A DNA stretch of 64,000 bases from Madurella fahalii (Eukaryota > Ascomycota > Sordariomycetes > Sordariales): NCBI GenBank assembly GCA_029876055.1, contig CM056878.1, forward strand, positions 1,240,001 to 1,304,000, given 5' to 3'. The notes beneath the pieces were generated by a model. The model saw only the letters and a program-made list of their open reading frames with translations, searched no databases and was not told the origin of the DNA. The position numbers were made by a program, and so were the translations under genes. Positions 54,549 through 64,000 of this stretch are shown here, one piece after another; position 1 is the first letter of the stretch, and every line of letters starts with the position of its first letter.

Positions 54549-56214
54549 TGTGTGCCGAAGTTTGCGTCGGGATTTGCGTCGATGGCGGGCGACGGGAGCG
54601 TACAGAGTTGCAAAGAGAGAAGCCCCGGCGTTGGTGCAGGGACGAGGTCGCCGACTCTAGAATGCAAACTGTGTATGCCTCCCGGAGAGTCCAGGCTCTG
54701 GCTGCAGAAAGTTCCGGAAGAAAGAAGGTTTGGGATTAGGTCTTGACTGCCCGCTGGGGGAGTGGAACTCGGGGTGGCGCTAGAACCTCTCAGGGTGACC
54801 TGCGAGCAGTCCTTGACTCGGGCAGCCGGCTCTCGAGCGGTGGAGAGGGGCTCTCGGGAGGTAGAGAGGCTCGGCGGGAGCTGGTGTCGGGCGACAGGAC
54901 AGCGCGCTGCGTCTCTCGATACCGTGCTGTCGGGTTAACGTTACGCGGAGCGAGATGCAGATGGCATGTTCTGAGGATGCGGCCTCGGAGTCAACGGCTG
55001 GGCGAGTAGACGTGTGACTTCACCGTCGGAACCAGAAGGGGGAGAGAAAGAGGAGAACAAACGAGACATGGAAGGTTTGGCTCAGTGCTGCAAGCTATAA
55101 TAGCGTAGCGTAGCTAGCAGGAAGGCGCCAAACCACAGCTTCGAGGGTTGCGAAACTATGCGATCACGCCCCTCTACTAACGGCCTCAGCAACCCAGGTG
55201 AGCGTGACGGTTAGTTATTGCTCGGTGATGTTGCCAGCTGACCTTCTCCGTACTATGTAGTTTCTCCCCCAGGCACCGACCCACTGTATTCCCGGGCAAA
55301 TCGGGGTGCCAAGGCGGTGAAGGTTTTGGGACAGCGCCCGCGTGTCAACCCCACAGCATCTCCTTCCGAGGTTGAGAAAATGGTTGGGACTAACCAGAAT
55401 TTTTGGGGGACGGTGGGGCGGGCTGGGCCGACAGGCAATGACGCTGTCTGCACGGAGCATTCCGTAAGCTTGGCATCGCGGGGACATGGCAGAGAGCTGC
55501 CTGACGAGTTCATGATCCGAAATGCACATGATGATGCAGGTACTGCGCTTTGCATAGGAGTTCAGTGCCATCATACGCAGTAGCTGGGACCTGCTACACA
55601 CAACAAGTGTCATTTCTCGACGTGTTGCTGGAAACCATTCCGTCCCGGCTGTACACAGTACTTACACACTGGAATTTTTACAGCAAGGCGGCCCCCGTTT
55701 CGTACAGTATGCTCAAGTTACCTGCAAAGTCCGTTCCCGTTACGCTGGGTCTACGCTAGTTATCTCGGTCGCGGGCAGGTCTGGGATTGTGATTCAAGAA
55801 GCGAGAGAGATGAAGCAGAGCGGACCATCACGTGTAAATACATGCCTGCTGTGGCGGCGCAGGCGCTGTGAATTTTAGCCGTAGTTCACCCACTAGCGTT
55901 ACGGACAGGGGCTGAAGGGCGACGTTGGATGCCGGAATTGGGGAATCGAACCGCACAGTCCCAGCACCAACTCCCGTCTCAAGCCAAGGTATCCACCACG
56001 GCACACCGAAACCGAGACCAACTTCGACCGCGCCGGCTTTCCACACCCATCGCTAATCGCGCATATCGAAGCACTCGGCGTGCTCGACGAGCCGCTAGCA
56101 GTGATTCCATTCATATTCTCACCGCTGACCTAACGGAGGGCCAATGGCGACAGCTGCAGCGCCGCGATAGCTCCTTGTCGTCCGTCCTCCCTAGGTCACC
56201 ATCTCGGATCCGCC
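54549..56214. other. Divergent spacer, SLC1-like / DENND11-like
   Basis: 1.7 kb with both promoters. Contains a TAGCGTAGCGTAGCTAGC-type short repeat near 55101-55119. Plus- and minus-strand open frames up to 132 aa show no family features. Confidence 0.5.
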
Positions 56215-58394
56215 ATGGCCGCATCCCGTCGCGGCCAACCGGCCCTTTCCGTGCGGCTTCCGCAGCCAACCTCCTCGGCAGTCTTGCCTGATCTCCCGCC
56301 CATATCCGCGCTGTTCCTGATCGACTTCGATGTTAAGGCCGGCTACACCATCGTTTGGAAGCGTGCCGTAACCGGCTTGGAGCTTGAAGGCACTGTCGAG
56401 TACAAGAGCCTGCCGTCTGGCCTGCACACCGTGCCTGAAGACCTGATATACTTTGTACATGATGGCAGCCACGCCGGCCTCAGCGCCTTTGTCAACACGC
56501 CCACCGACGAGGAGGAGACGCGCCATGCGCGCATGATTGCCGTCGGCGTCCTGGTGCCCCTCAGCTACGGCCGGCTCGGGAGAGCATGGCGCCACGCCGA
56601 GGGATTGAAGGAAATTGCTGCCAAGTTGGCTGCGGATCGAACACAGACACACCTCTTGGAAGAGTACTGGGAGATGGCCGGGGCGCGCGAGACGTCGGTG
56701 CCCCAGCCATTGAAGGATACCCCGCTTGCTTCGCCTGTCTTCAGTCTCAAGACGAGCCGAGCCGGTCTAGGAAAAGGCCACGCTAGGAACCGGTCTGCCT
56801 CAGATGGCACCGCTCTGATACCGCCGGGGCATAGGCTCTCGCCGTTTCACCCGGCCTGGAGTCTCACGTCGCTGCTCGACACATTCGGCCCTTTGATCTT
56901 TCCCATACACCGCGCCGCTTTGCTGCGCAAGCGCATCTTGATATCCTGCCACGCGCCAGTGCACGAGATTTGCAACTTCGGTATGCGCCGCCTTTCCCAA
57001 TGTCTACGCATCTGACTAACGTTATCCCAGTGTACGATATCTCGGTCCTGTCGAACATCCCCCTGTCCGTCTGTGACGTAATAGACCCCTCGGCGCCCGT
57101 TCAACGCCTCCGGCCGCTCTTCACCATCGGGGTGCACGACATATCCTATCTTCTCGAGCACCAAGCCGCTTTGAAACGTGCTAGTCAGGATGACGACCAA
57201 GACGACCCCATCAACCTCGACGATGCCAGCGCGGGATGGGTAGCCTGCACGACCGACAGCATCCTCGCCATGAAGGAAGGCCTCTGGGACATGCTCATCA
57301 CCATGCCGCCGGTCTACTCCGCCAACGCCAAGCAGCGCGTCTGGCCAACCGTCGAATGTCCAAAGGGCGTCCCAGTCAAAGCCACGCAGCGTGACCTCCG
57401 CCGGTTCCGCTCCCTCAGCGTCGGTCTCGCCCGGCTCGCCGCGCAACCCCCACTACCGCCATCCGACACGCGAAGCCTCCGCTCCGAGACTAGCGACGCC
57501 GCCTCTACCTCGGTCCCCACCCCCCCCGCCATCCGACTCTCCTCTTCCTCCAGACCGGGCACGGCAGCCTCGGCGGCCGCACAGGACGGCCACCGCACAG
57601 CAAGAAACCTGTCGTCCATCGCTGGCCCCGGCGTCCTCGCCGACGATGTGGAAACCATCGTCGAGCCCACCACCTGGGCGGCGCTCGCATACAACGGCTT
57701 CATGTGGTGGGCCTCAGCAGGCGAGAAGCGGCACGGCGACGAGCTCGACGAACAGAGCCAGGACGCCGGGCTCCTGGCGGGGTTGGCGCCGCTGTCGCCT
57801 GTTATGGCTGCTTCTGGGCCGCAGGGCCAAAGGAGAGCGAGTTTGGGGGCGGCTGGGATGGTTGACTCGCTGGCTTCTCTTAGTCCGCCTGCCGCCGGGG
57901 TCTCTAGGAGGGGAGGGGAGGGCGGTGGTGGTGATGGGGCGGAGGAGGAGGAGGGAGCGCGGGAAAGGGAGGGGCCCGGTGAGGAGAGCCAGGCGAAGGT
58001 CGAACTGGCGGTTGTGGCGTATTTCCATCGGTTGACTACCGGTGTGTTGTCGGTGCTAGCGGATATTGTGGACTCGGCGGATGAGGATGATTTGTTGGAT
58101 TTGGGGTTGGACGTGGATGGGGAGGGCGGAGTCGAGCCCGCTGCTCCCGGTACGGCGGCTGTGCTGGGTGAAGAGGATGGGAGTAATACCATCAGTGAAG
58201 AGGCGAGGTTGTTGGATGCGGGGAATAGTAGGGGCTGGGTGAGGGTCGATAGTGACGCGCTTGCGCAGATGGGCCTGGATGTCTGGAGTCAGGCGGACGC
58301 GGATTTTGTTCGAGAGGTCACGGCGAGGTACTTTTCGAGACGGGCGTACGTTGAGACGAAGGGGGTCGAAGTTTGCGGGGTGAGGGTTTGTTAA
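56215..58394 (+). CDS. DENND11/LCHN-like protein (DUF4484)
   Basis: Two exons (56215-56980 and 57031-58394) encode 709 residues. The N-terminal block (residues about 28-140) has the family pattern ALFLIDFDVKAGYTIVWKR, LEGTVEYKSLPSGLHTVPED, ARMIAVGVLVPLSYGRLGRA and AEGLKEIA. A central DENN-like part includes LLDTFGPLIFPIHRAALLRK and VYDISVLSNIPLSVCDVI across the splice junction. Further on are WVACTTDSILAMKEGLWDML and TTWAALAYNGFMWWASAGEK. Disordered Ser/Pro/Gly-rich inserts separate these blocks, and the C-terminus returns to order (VELAVVAYFHRLTTGVLSVL). DENN-type proteins are usually Rab exchange factors, but the substrate of this family in fungi is unknown to me. Confidence 0.87.
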
Positions 58395-59594
58395 GTGTCG
58401 ATATTGGGTTTGTGTTTATGGATTACAGGGTATTTATTATTTATCATGGCCTGCCAGGAGGGAGTTTTATCGGAGGGGGGGATTGGGAATGGAAATGGAT
58501 GGTCTAAACGCACCGGCATCGTGTTGGCGTTGATTATGCGCGTGCTGTATGTGAGACAGACTATGATGTTCAGTATATCTTTCGTGAAGCGGGCAGGGTA
58601 TTACTTCCCTGGGATTCTGCGAGGCTGGTGATGTCTCTGTTAAGCATACTGGAACCCTTAGCCATTGGTACGCCGTGTCTGGAGCCGACCATAACTTAGA
58701 CATAGCAGTTTGGCTCCTGTCATGTCCCTGAGTATCAATACACATGTGGGGAGGGAGTCCAATGGCGGCCTGCCCTTCGGTTTGTTCTCGGGAGCCAATC
58801 CACGCCTGCTGCTTCCGATAAACAAATCTCTCTGGTATAGTGGTAACAGACCGATCCGCCTTCATGGCTTAAGATTCTTCGGGTCATGCTCGAAGGCGGC
58901 CTGTCCGATTTCTCTCCGGTTGGGTTAATGATAGACTCCTTGCAGGCGCTCCGTGTCGGCTGGTTACTAGTGAGTGTTCGCAGTAACCGGTGTGAACAGA
59001 ACACAAGCAAGGGTTCACCATTAATCAAGGACTCTAATCCCGCGGGTTAGATCTCTCGGAAAGATGACGTTTTCGCCTGGCTTTTGTTCTTGTCAGATAA
59101 CTTTAGCTCTAGCCACCGCAGAACATAAATGATCAATGTGAGAATTAGTTAGCGTTGCTGCGAATCTACCAGAGTGTGGTACTGATGAGTTATTATTTGT
59201 ATACTTGGGAAGTTGTAGATTCTCAAAATAGATGCGCGTAGAGCTGGTTCAAAGTTAAAGGGCTACGGCCAACTGCCCCTTTTCTTCATGAGCAGTACTC
59301 AACCCTAACCCCGCTGGCAGCCGGTTCAGTCTTTTAGCTTTTCGCTCTTCCGAAGCTCACCAATAAATTCACTTTACCACTTACAAAGAACACCGCTCTC
59401 AACCTCAATTCTCCCAACCTTAGGGTTCGCAGCTAATCAGTCCCACTTCCATCACATTTCCGGATCTCATAGCTGGCCATCATATATCCTTTTTTCTCCA
59501 GTCCTGGCATATGGGCGTCATATTCTGGACCACATCTATTGCACCCCTAGGTCCTTGATCGGTAGTATATCTGTATGCTCTAAGATTATCGATC
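58395..59594. other. Tandem spacer upstream of RMP1
   Basis: 1.2 kb between two plus-strand genes, AT-richer from about 59000 on. It holds the second telobox-like 20-mer (59300-59319) and a TTAGGGTT word at 59420-59427, both within 300 bp of the RMP1 start. Confidence 0.5.
59300..59319 (+). promoter_or_regulatory. Telobox-like element, copy 2 (20 nt)
   Basis: CAACCCTAACCCCGCTGGCA differs at one position from the element at 5744-5763. It lies 276 bp upstream of the RMP1 start codon. Confidence 0.55.
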
Positions 59595-60958
59595 ATGTCG
59601 GAAACACTAGAGGCAGAGCTGCACCCAACACTCGACCCGATAGTTCTTAACACAGCTATCTCATCCCTCTCACCCGCTCTCGAAATTCTCGAGCGCTTCC
59701 ACCACCGCAACAAGAATCAGCATCGCCTGTCGAAATGGTGGGCCCAAGCCGACATGCTGCGCCGCCACACGCGCAAGATGCTGCTCTGCTTAGATAGTGG
59801 CGTGGAGGAAGCGGAAAGGCTAGCAAGGATTAAGGCAAAGAAGAAAATGAAGACTCGAAGAGAGGCGGGCGGTGATGCGGAGCACGAGAACAAGGAGGCT
59901 CGAAAGAGGGCAGAGTATCTCCGCTGGAAGTTAGGGCCCGGGGCATATCTGTAAGCTGCTGCATCTGTTTGTTCCGTTGCGGTGTAAACACTCCATCATC
60001 CATACTAATATCCACCGACAGCGCATTCACCCAGCTCTCCGCAGACCGACAGTTTGCCCATCTCGGCCTGATGCTACTAGGCGTCCTGGCACAGATCGAC
60101 GGGGCGCTTATACCGTTTACTCCGTCCCCTAGGGGCGCCGCGGCAAAAACACCGGCGCAAACAACTACTGCTCCTACAAGCCTTCGGGCCGGGCAGCTAA
60201 ACCCAATCCCCTTCCACAGCAAGGCCGACAGTCCATCCAGCGAGAACGCCGTCCTGCATCGGGATCTAGACCCAGACGGGGATGCAGACATGGGCGTCGC
60301 CGTTTCGAGGGACGACGTCATTCTCCAGTCGATCGAGCAAGCGGCAACCGCTCGATCAATATCGGCACCGGTGCTAGCACAGAGCCAGACGCAATCTCCG
60401 GCACCAGACTTAGCCAAAGCTACTAATGCCAGTAGGGAACCGGCAACACCCCACCCAAGATCAGGAACCGAGTCCGAACTACCATTACCCAAACCGACAA
60501 CCTCAACGGCAGAGACGGAAACGGGAAGCGGCATTCCAGGACTAGCGGGGGGAGAAAGCCAAAGAAAAAGAAGGCTCCTACCGGCGACGAGTTCGACGAC
60601 ATCTTTGGCTCTCTCGACAAGGACAAGGGCAAAAAGCCCAAGAAGAAGAAACGGAAGAAGAGAGACGAGTTTGATGATATCTTCGGGGGACTATTGTAAA
60701 ACTGTGGGGGTGACTCCGAGTCGTTATCCCTGGGTTTTTGAGTTTCCACCGAACCACAGCAGCTCTTGTGGGTTAGAGGTATCATATACCACACAATCTA
60801 TCATTGTCCTTGCCACGATGAGTAATACCACAGCCCTCCTCATCTATTTGCCGTGTCGTCAAAATCACTCACAAACCTCACCCATGCCGCTTCCCAAACA
60901 GAAGCCCCTCGACGAAAACAGACTTAGAAGTAAGAGTGGTGGAGTAATAACCCAATAA
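59595..60958 (+). CDS. RMP1: RNase MRP subunit RMP1-like protein
   Basis: Two exons: 59595-59950 and from 60022. The N-terminal domain has ILERFHHRNKNQHRLSKWW and LRRHTRKMLLCLD, matching the RNA-binding domain of the RNase MRP-specific subunit Rmp1, which acts in rRNA processing in the nucleolus. After splicing, GPGAYLAFTQLSADRQFAHL and GLMLLGVLAQID complete it. A disordered Ser/Thr/Pro linker follows. The literal frame runs on to 60958, but the expected basic tail lies in another frame: after six G (60547-60552) one more base would give KPKKKKAPTGDEFDDIFGSL, then a Lys-rich stretch and DEFDDIFGGLL, stopping at 60697-60699. The repeated DEFDDIFG acidic motif makes this ending convincing. The likely protein is about 344 residues. 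Confidence 0.87.
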
Positions 60959-61684
60959 TAGCATAAAACAGAGCAAAGCTGGTAGCTCAGCTATCGTAAG
61001 CTACACAACACATCCAGGTAGACAAAACAGCCCACGGGAAATCCAATGACCAAAAACCAATACAACAGCAGTAGAAACGAGAGGAAAGGCTCAATTCCAC
61101 TCTTCAACCAACCATTCAACCAACCATTCAACCCATCCCTCCATCCATCCATCCATCCATCCATAAGTCCCATTCCTGACGCCACGACATCCAGATGGGG
61201 GTGGTTGTTTAAGGCAAACCGCCCACATGTCAACAACCACAACTCACAACACAACGCAACGCAACAACACAGCAAGGAACTTCTCACTAAATCCCTCGGT
61301 CTCGCGTATCGCAGCTCTCTGCACCGTGACTCACGTCCCACCGCCTCTTGATTACCCTCAACAAGCCAACCCCCTTGTCGAACCATCCATCAGCCACTTC
61401 ACAAGGCCTTCCCAATCCTACACCACAGGAGTCCTCGAATTAATACTTACGCTCAAAAGTATGAACAAGCCAATCCAGATTTTGACGTTTAGCGGATGCC
61501 AATGGTTTTGCGCTATCCGACCCGCGGCCGACTAAAAGGGCCGTTCGATACTAGGAATAGGATAGTCGTGATGTGGGGGACCGCTTGGTTCCGGAAGGAA
61601 GAGAGCATCCTCCAACTTCGCATTCCGCTTCTCATTTTTCTTCTCCTCCAGCAGCTGCCTCAGAGATTGTTGGGCCAAATCGAC
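60959..61684. other. Convergent 3' region (RMP1 / TUP1) with microsatellites
   Basis: Includes CAACCATT repeats (61106-61131), a (CCAT)n run (61137-61164) and CAACACAACGCAACG repeats near 61250-61270. No gene is supported. Confidence 0.6.
61137..61164. repeat. (CCAT)n microsatellite
   Basis: About six near-perfect CCAT units in the 3' flank of TUP1. Confidence 0.8.
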
Positions 61685-63788
61685 CTACGGCCGGCGATCC
61701 AACCTCGTATACGACCAGATCCTGGCACGAGTATCGCCGGAGCCCGTAGCAAAGTAGCCCCCATTTGGCGTAGGTACGGGGCTCGGCGCGACTGAGATGA
61801 CCGAGTTCTTGTGGCCCTGCAGCATGAGCTGCGTTTGACCTGTGCGGGGATCCCAGAACTGCACGCCGCGGTCCTTAGAGCCCGACAGGACCCACTCGGC
61901 GTCGGGGGTGAGGGCTACGCTGAGGACGAAATCCTGTTTCAAATTCGTCTTAGTAAAATCATACTTCCATAACGGGTGGGATAGGAGAAACATACCCGGT
62001 GGCCCTCAAAGGTCTTGATGCACCGCCCACCTTTTAGCGGTGGCTGCTGGGGCATCGGCCGGCTGGCCGTCAGCTCCCACATCTTGATCGTCTTGTCCAG
62101 GCTGCCGCTGACGAGCTCGCGGGCGTTGGGCGAGAAGGCAACACTGTATACACTGTCCTTGTGCCCATCCGGGCCTTCGAGCCTTTCGACGAGGAAACCG
62201 GTCTTGATGTCCCACACCCTCACGCTCTTGTCGAGGGACCCAGCAGCGACAAACTTGGTGTCGGGAGAGATGGCAACCGTCGTGACGCCATCCTCGATGC
62301 TCAATGTCATGGTGCTGTTGCCCGTCTCAATATCCCAGAGCCGGACGGTCCTGTCCCCGCTACCAGAGGCAATAGTGCGTCCGTCACGCGCAAAGTCGAG
62401 CGAGTAGATATCTTGCTCGTGGCCATGGAACGTGTTGCGGATCTTCCCTGCTTGGATGTCCCAAACCTGGTCGAGTTAGCATACAGTGGGGAACCATCGG
62501 TGAAGAGAAACCAACCCTGATCAGCTTGTCTTCGGCACCGGTAGCAAGGTATCGGCCATCCGGGCTAAAGCAGACGCTTCGGATGTAGAGATCGCCATTC
62601 ACATCGATGCTCTCATCCTGCAGGATGCAAATCTTCTCACCCGTGACGACATCGTAGATTTGCGCCGATCTATTGCACCCGGTCGCGACATACTTGCCGT
62701 CATGGCTGAACCTGACACAGCAGACAACACTCTCGTGCTGCAGAGTGTGCACAAGGTCAACGTCCAGGACCCGGGCAACGTGCTGGTTGAAGATGGCGAA
62801 CCAGTCGTCCCTAACTTTCTTGATGTGGTTTGGCAGGCGTTCCACGTCCAGATCGCCCAACGAGTTGCTCTGGGGAGGCGGCGGCGGCGGGTGCTGTACC
62901 ATCCGAGCATGATCGGGAGTAGGATGGGTCGGCACTTGGGGAGATTGACCGGGGTTGTACGGAACCGGGGTGTTGATTTGGGGCGTCGCCGGACCAGCCG
63001 CTGGGGGCCTTCCAATAGGTCGCTTGCTACCGGGTCCCGGAGAGGCCGTACTGGGGGGAGGCTGAGGGGGGAAACCGCCGGGCGCCGGTCCCTGCGGATA
63101 TTGCTGTTGGAATGGAGGCTGCTGAGACGGCGGGGGCGGGGGAGGAGGAGGACCCTGCAGTCCGGGAGGCGCCGGGGGCATATGGGGTGGCTGCTGCTCC
63201 TGCTGCGGTGGGTGGGGCGGAGGAGCCAGACCGCCCTGGCCGACCTGGCCCGAGAGTATCGCCCCGATGACGGTGTTGTTCCCAGGGTTTCCAATCTGCG
63301 GCGGCTGCTGCGGAGGGACGACGTGCTGAGGAGGCGGGTTCATGGGGCCTGGCGGGCCTCCGCGAGCCTCTAGCTGGCGGCGCAGTAAGGTGATCTCCTC
63401 CTCGTACCTAGTTCTGAGGTCAGCCTGCAGCTGAGTAAAGCGGCGCGATGCTGGATGGCATACTTTTGCTTGAGGCTAATCTGCGTCTGCTCCATCTGAT
63501 AGACCTTCTCGCGGATCATTTGCATCTCCTGCACCTGGGCCTGAACTGTTGAATGGAGCACGTTAGTGCCTATCGGCATCCCTAGCAGCCACGCGATACC
63601 AGGCCGGCGTCTTTGTCCCATTAAAACCCTGGGAACACAGTGGGCGGCTTACTTTGATGCTCGTATCCCTCGCTCTGCCGAGCGTGCGACTCAAACTCGG
63701 CACGGATCTGATCGAGAAGCTCGTTCAGACGGGCGGCGCCGTTGGCAGGGGGGACACCCCCCATCCCACGGTGCTGATACATCGACAT
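61685..63788 (-). CDS. TUP1: TUP1/RCO-1-type WD40 transcriptional corepressor
   Basis: Five exons (63653-63788, 63464-63545, 62516-63407, 61996-62466 and 61685-61933) encode 609 residues. The N-terminus (MSMYQHRGMGG, LNELLDQIRAEFE, then QAQVQEMQMIREKVYQMEQ) is the Tup1 tetramerisation coiled coil. A Pro/Gln/Gly-rich region spans about residues 95-240. VVCCVRFSHDGKYVATGCN starts the beta-propeller, and seven WD repeats follow (for example SVCFSPDGRYLATGAEDKL, GSLDKSVRVWDIKTG, GSGDTRARIW). Tup1 with Cyc8/Ssn6 represses carbon, stress and developmental genes; the Neurospora counterpart is rco-1. ATG 63788 gives the conserved start; a Met two codons in is also possible. All intron phases match. 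Confidence 0.95.
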
Positions 63789-64000
63789 CGTGTCCGGTCA
63801 AAGGCTCGGATGTTCTCCCCCCTCTTTTTTGGATCGAGCACGAGGCGAGGCAAATGTTGGTGATGGGACCGTGATTGGACTGCGCCGAGTTGCGATGGCG
63901 GCAACGGGAGCTGATGAAGGAAAATTTTCCCAATCAACAACAGCTGGCGCCCTGGATGGCAAGCGTCCCCCGCGCGCGCGAAAGGGCAGCAAAACGGCAA
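63789..64000. promoter_or_regulatory. Upstream region of TUP1
   Basis: About 210 bp up to the window edge, presumably 5' UTR and promoter. It contains a GCGCGCGCG run near 63971-63979 (CCCGCGCGCGCG context). No upstream coding exon is convincing. Confidence 0.45.

Noticed and set aside
57314..58192. 292-aa minus-strand open frame in the DENND11-like gene
   Set aside because: Lies over the low-complexity inserts of the plus-strand gene; Ser/Pro/Ala-rich shadow.
58818..58900. tRNA-like words (TGGTATAGTGGTAA)
   Set aside because: Resembles a D-arm box A only; no box B (GGTTCGANTCC), no acceptor-stem pairing and no anticodon arm found.

Overview
The window is 64 kb of GC-rich, gene-dense nuclear DNA from a filamentous ascomycete. 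Introns of about 45-120 nt with GTNNGT donors and CTAAC/CTGAC-like branch points, the trifunctional TRP1/trpC, the fused ADE5,7, a TUP1/RCO-1 homologue, a Zn2Cys6 regulator and a pseudokinase family typical of Pezizomycotina all point to a Sordariomycete. A Sordariales/Chaetomiaceae-like species is my best guess (inference). I rebuilt most genes across splice junctions by hand, so spans cover exons plus introns.

Layout. 0-10.3 kb is housekeeping: TRP1 (3' part), a BRCT plus WGR-like nuclear protein, the ER SNARE USE1, the complex I assembly methyltransferase NDUFAF7, and a PTM1-type seven-TM protein. 11.2-18.3 kb is an accessory island: a broken HeLo/NLR-type pseudokinase gene (+) facing a large ankyrin-CorA-like membrane protein gene (-), both carrying amber stops and a frameshift. 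19-23.4 kb holds the U-box cyclophilin PPIL2 and a Zn2Cys6 regulator, then 3.5 kb without a convincing gene. 26.8-34.8 kb: KTI12, an AT-richer relic stretch, SEC63, and a TPR-DnaJ co-chaperone. 36-43.2 kb: a myosin regulatory light chain-like protein, AFI1, S-formylglutathione hydrolase, and a small three-exon secreted cysteine-rich protein. 45.3-46.4 kb is a Thr-rich GPI-type wall protein. After a 3.9 kb gene-poor stretch come ADE5,7, an LPA acyltransferase (SLC1-like), a DENND11/LCHN-like protein, RMP1, and TUP1/RCO-1 at the right edge.

Functional themes. Several genes serve the secretory and membrane-traffic system (USE1, PTM1-like, SEC63, AFI1, DENND11-like, SLC1). They are scattered singletons, not a cluster. 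TRP1 and ADE5,7 are fused biosynthetic enzymes. RMP1, KTI12 and PPIL2 act on RNA processing, tRNA modification and spliceosome-type proteins respectively. I see no rRNA, no convincing tRNA, no CRISPR array, no intact transposon and no biosynthetic cluster.

The most notable signals are: (1) the 11-18 kb incompatibility/immunity-like island, whose four nonsense codons are all TAG in a context a CpA-to-TpA change could produce; (2) four separate reading-frame breaks, each repaired by one extra base, at least three of them in G/C homopolymers, which may be a sequence-quality artefact; (3) a near-identical 20-nt AACCCTAAC-type element in two promoter regions 53 kb apart; (4) a secreted cysteine-rich gene visible only after splicing.
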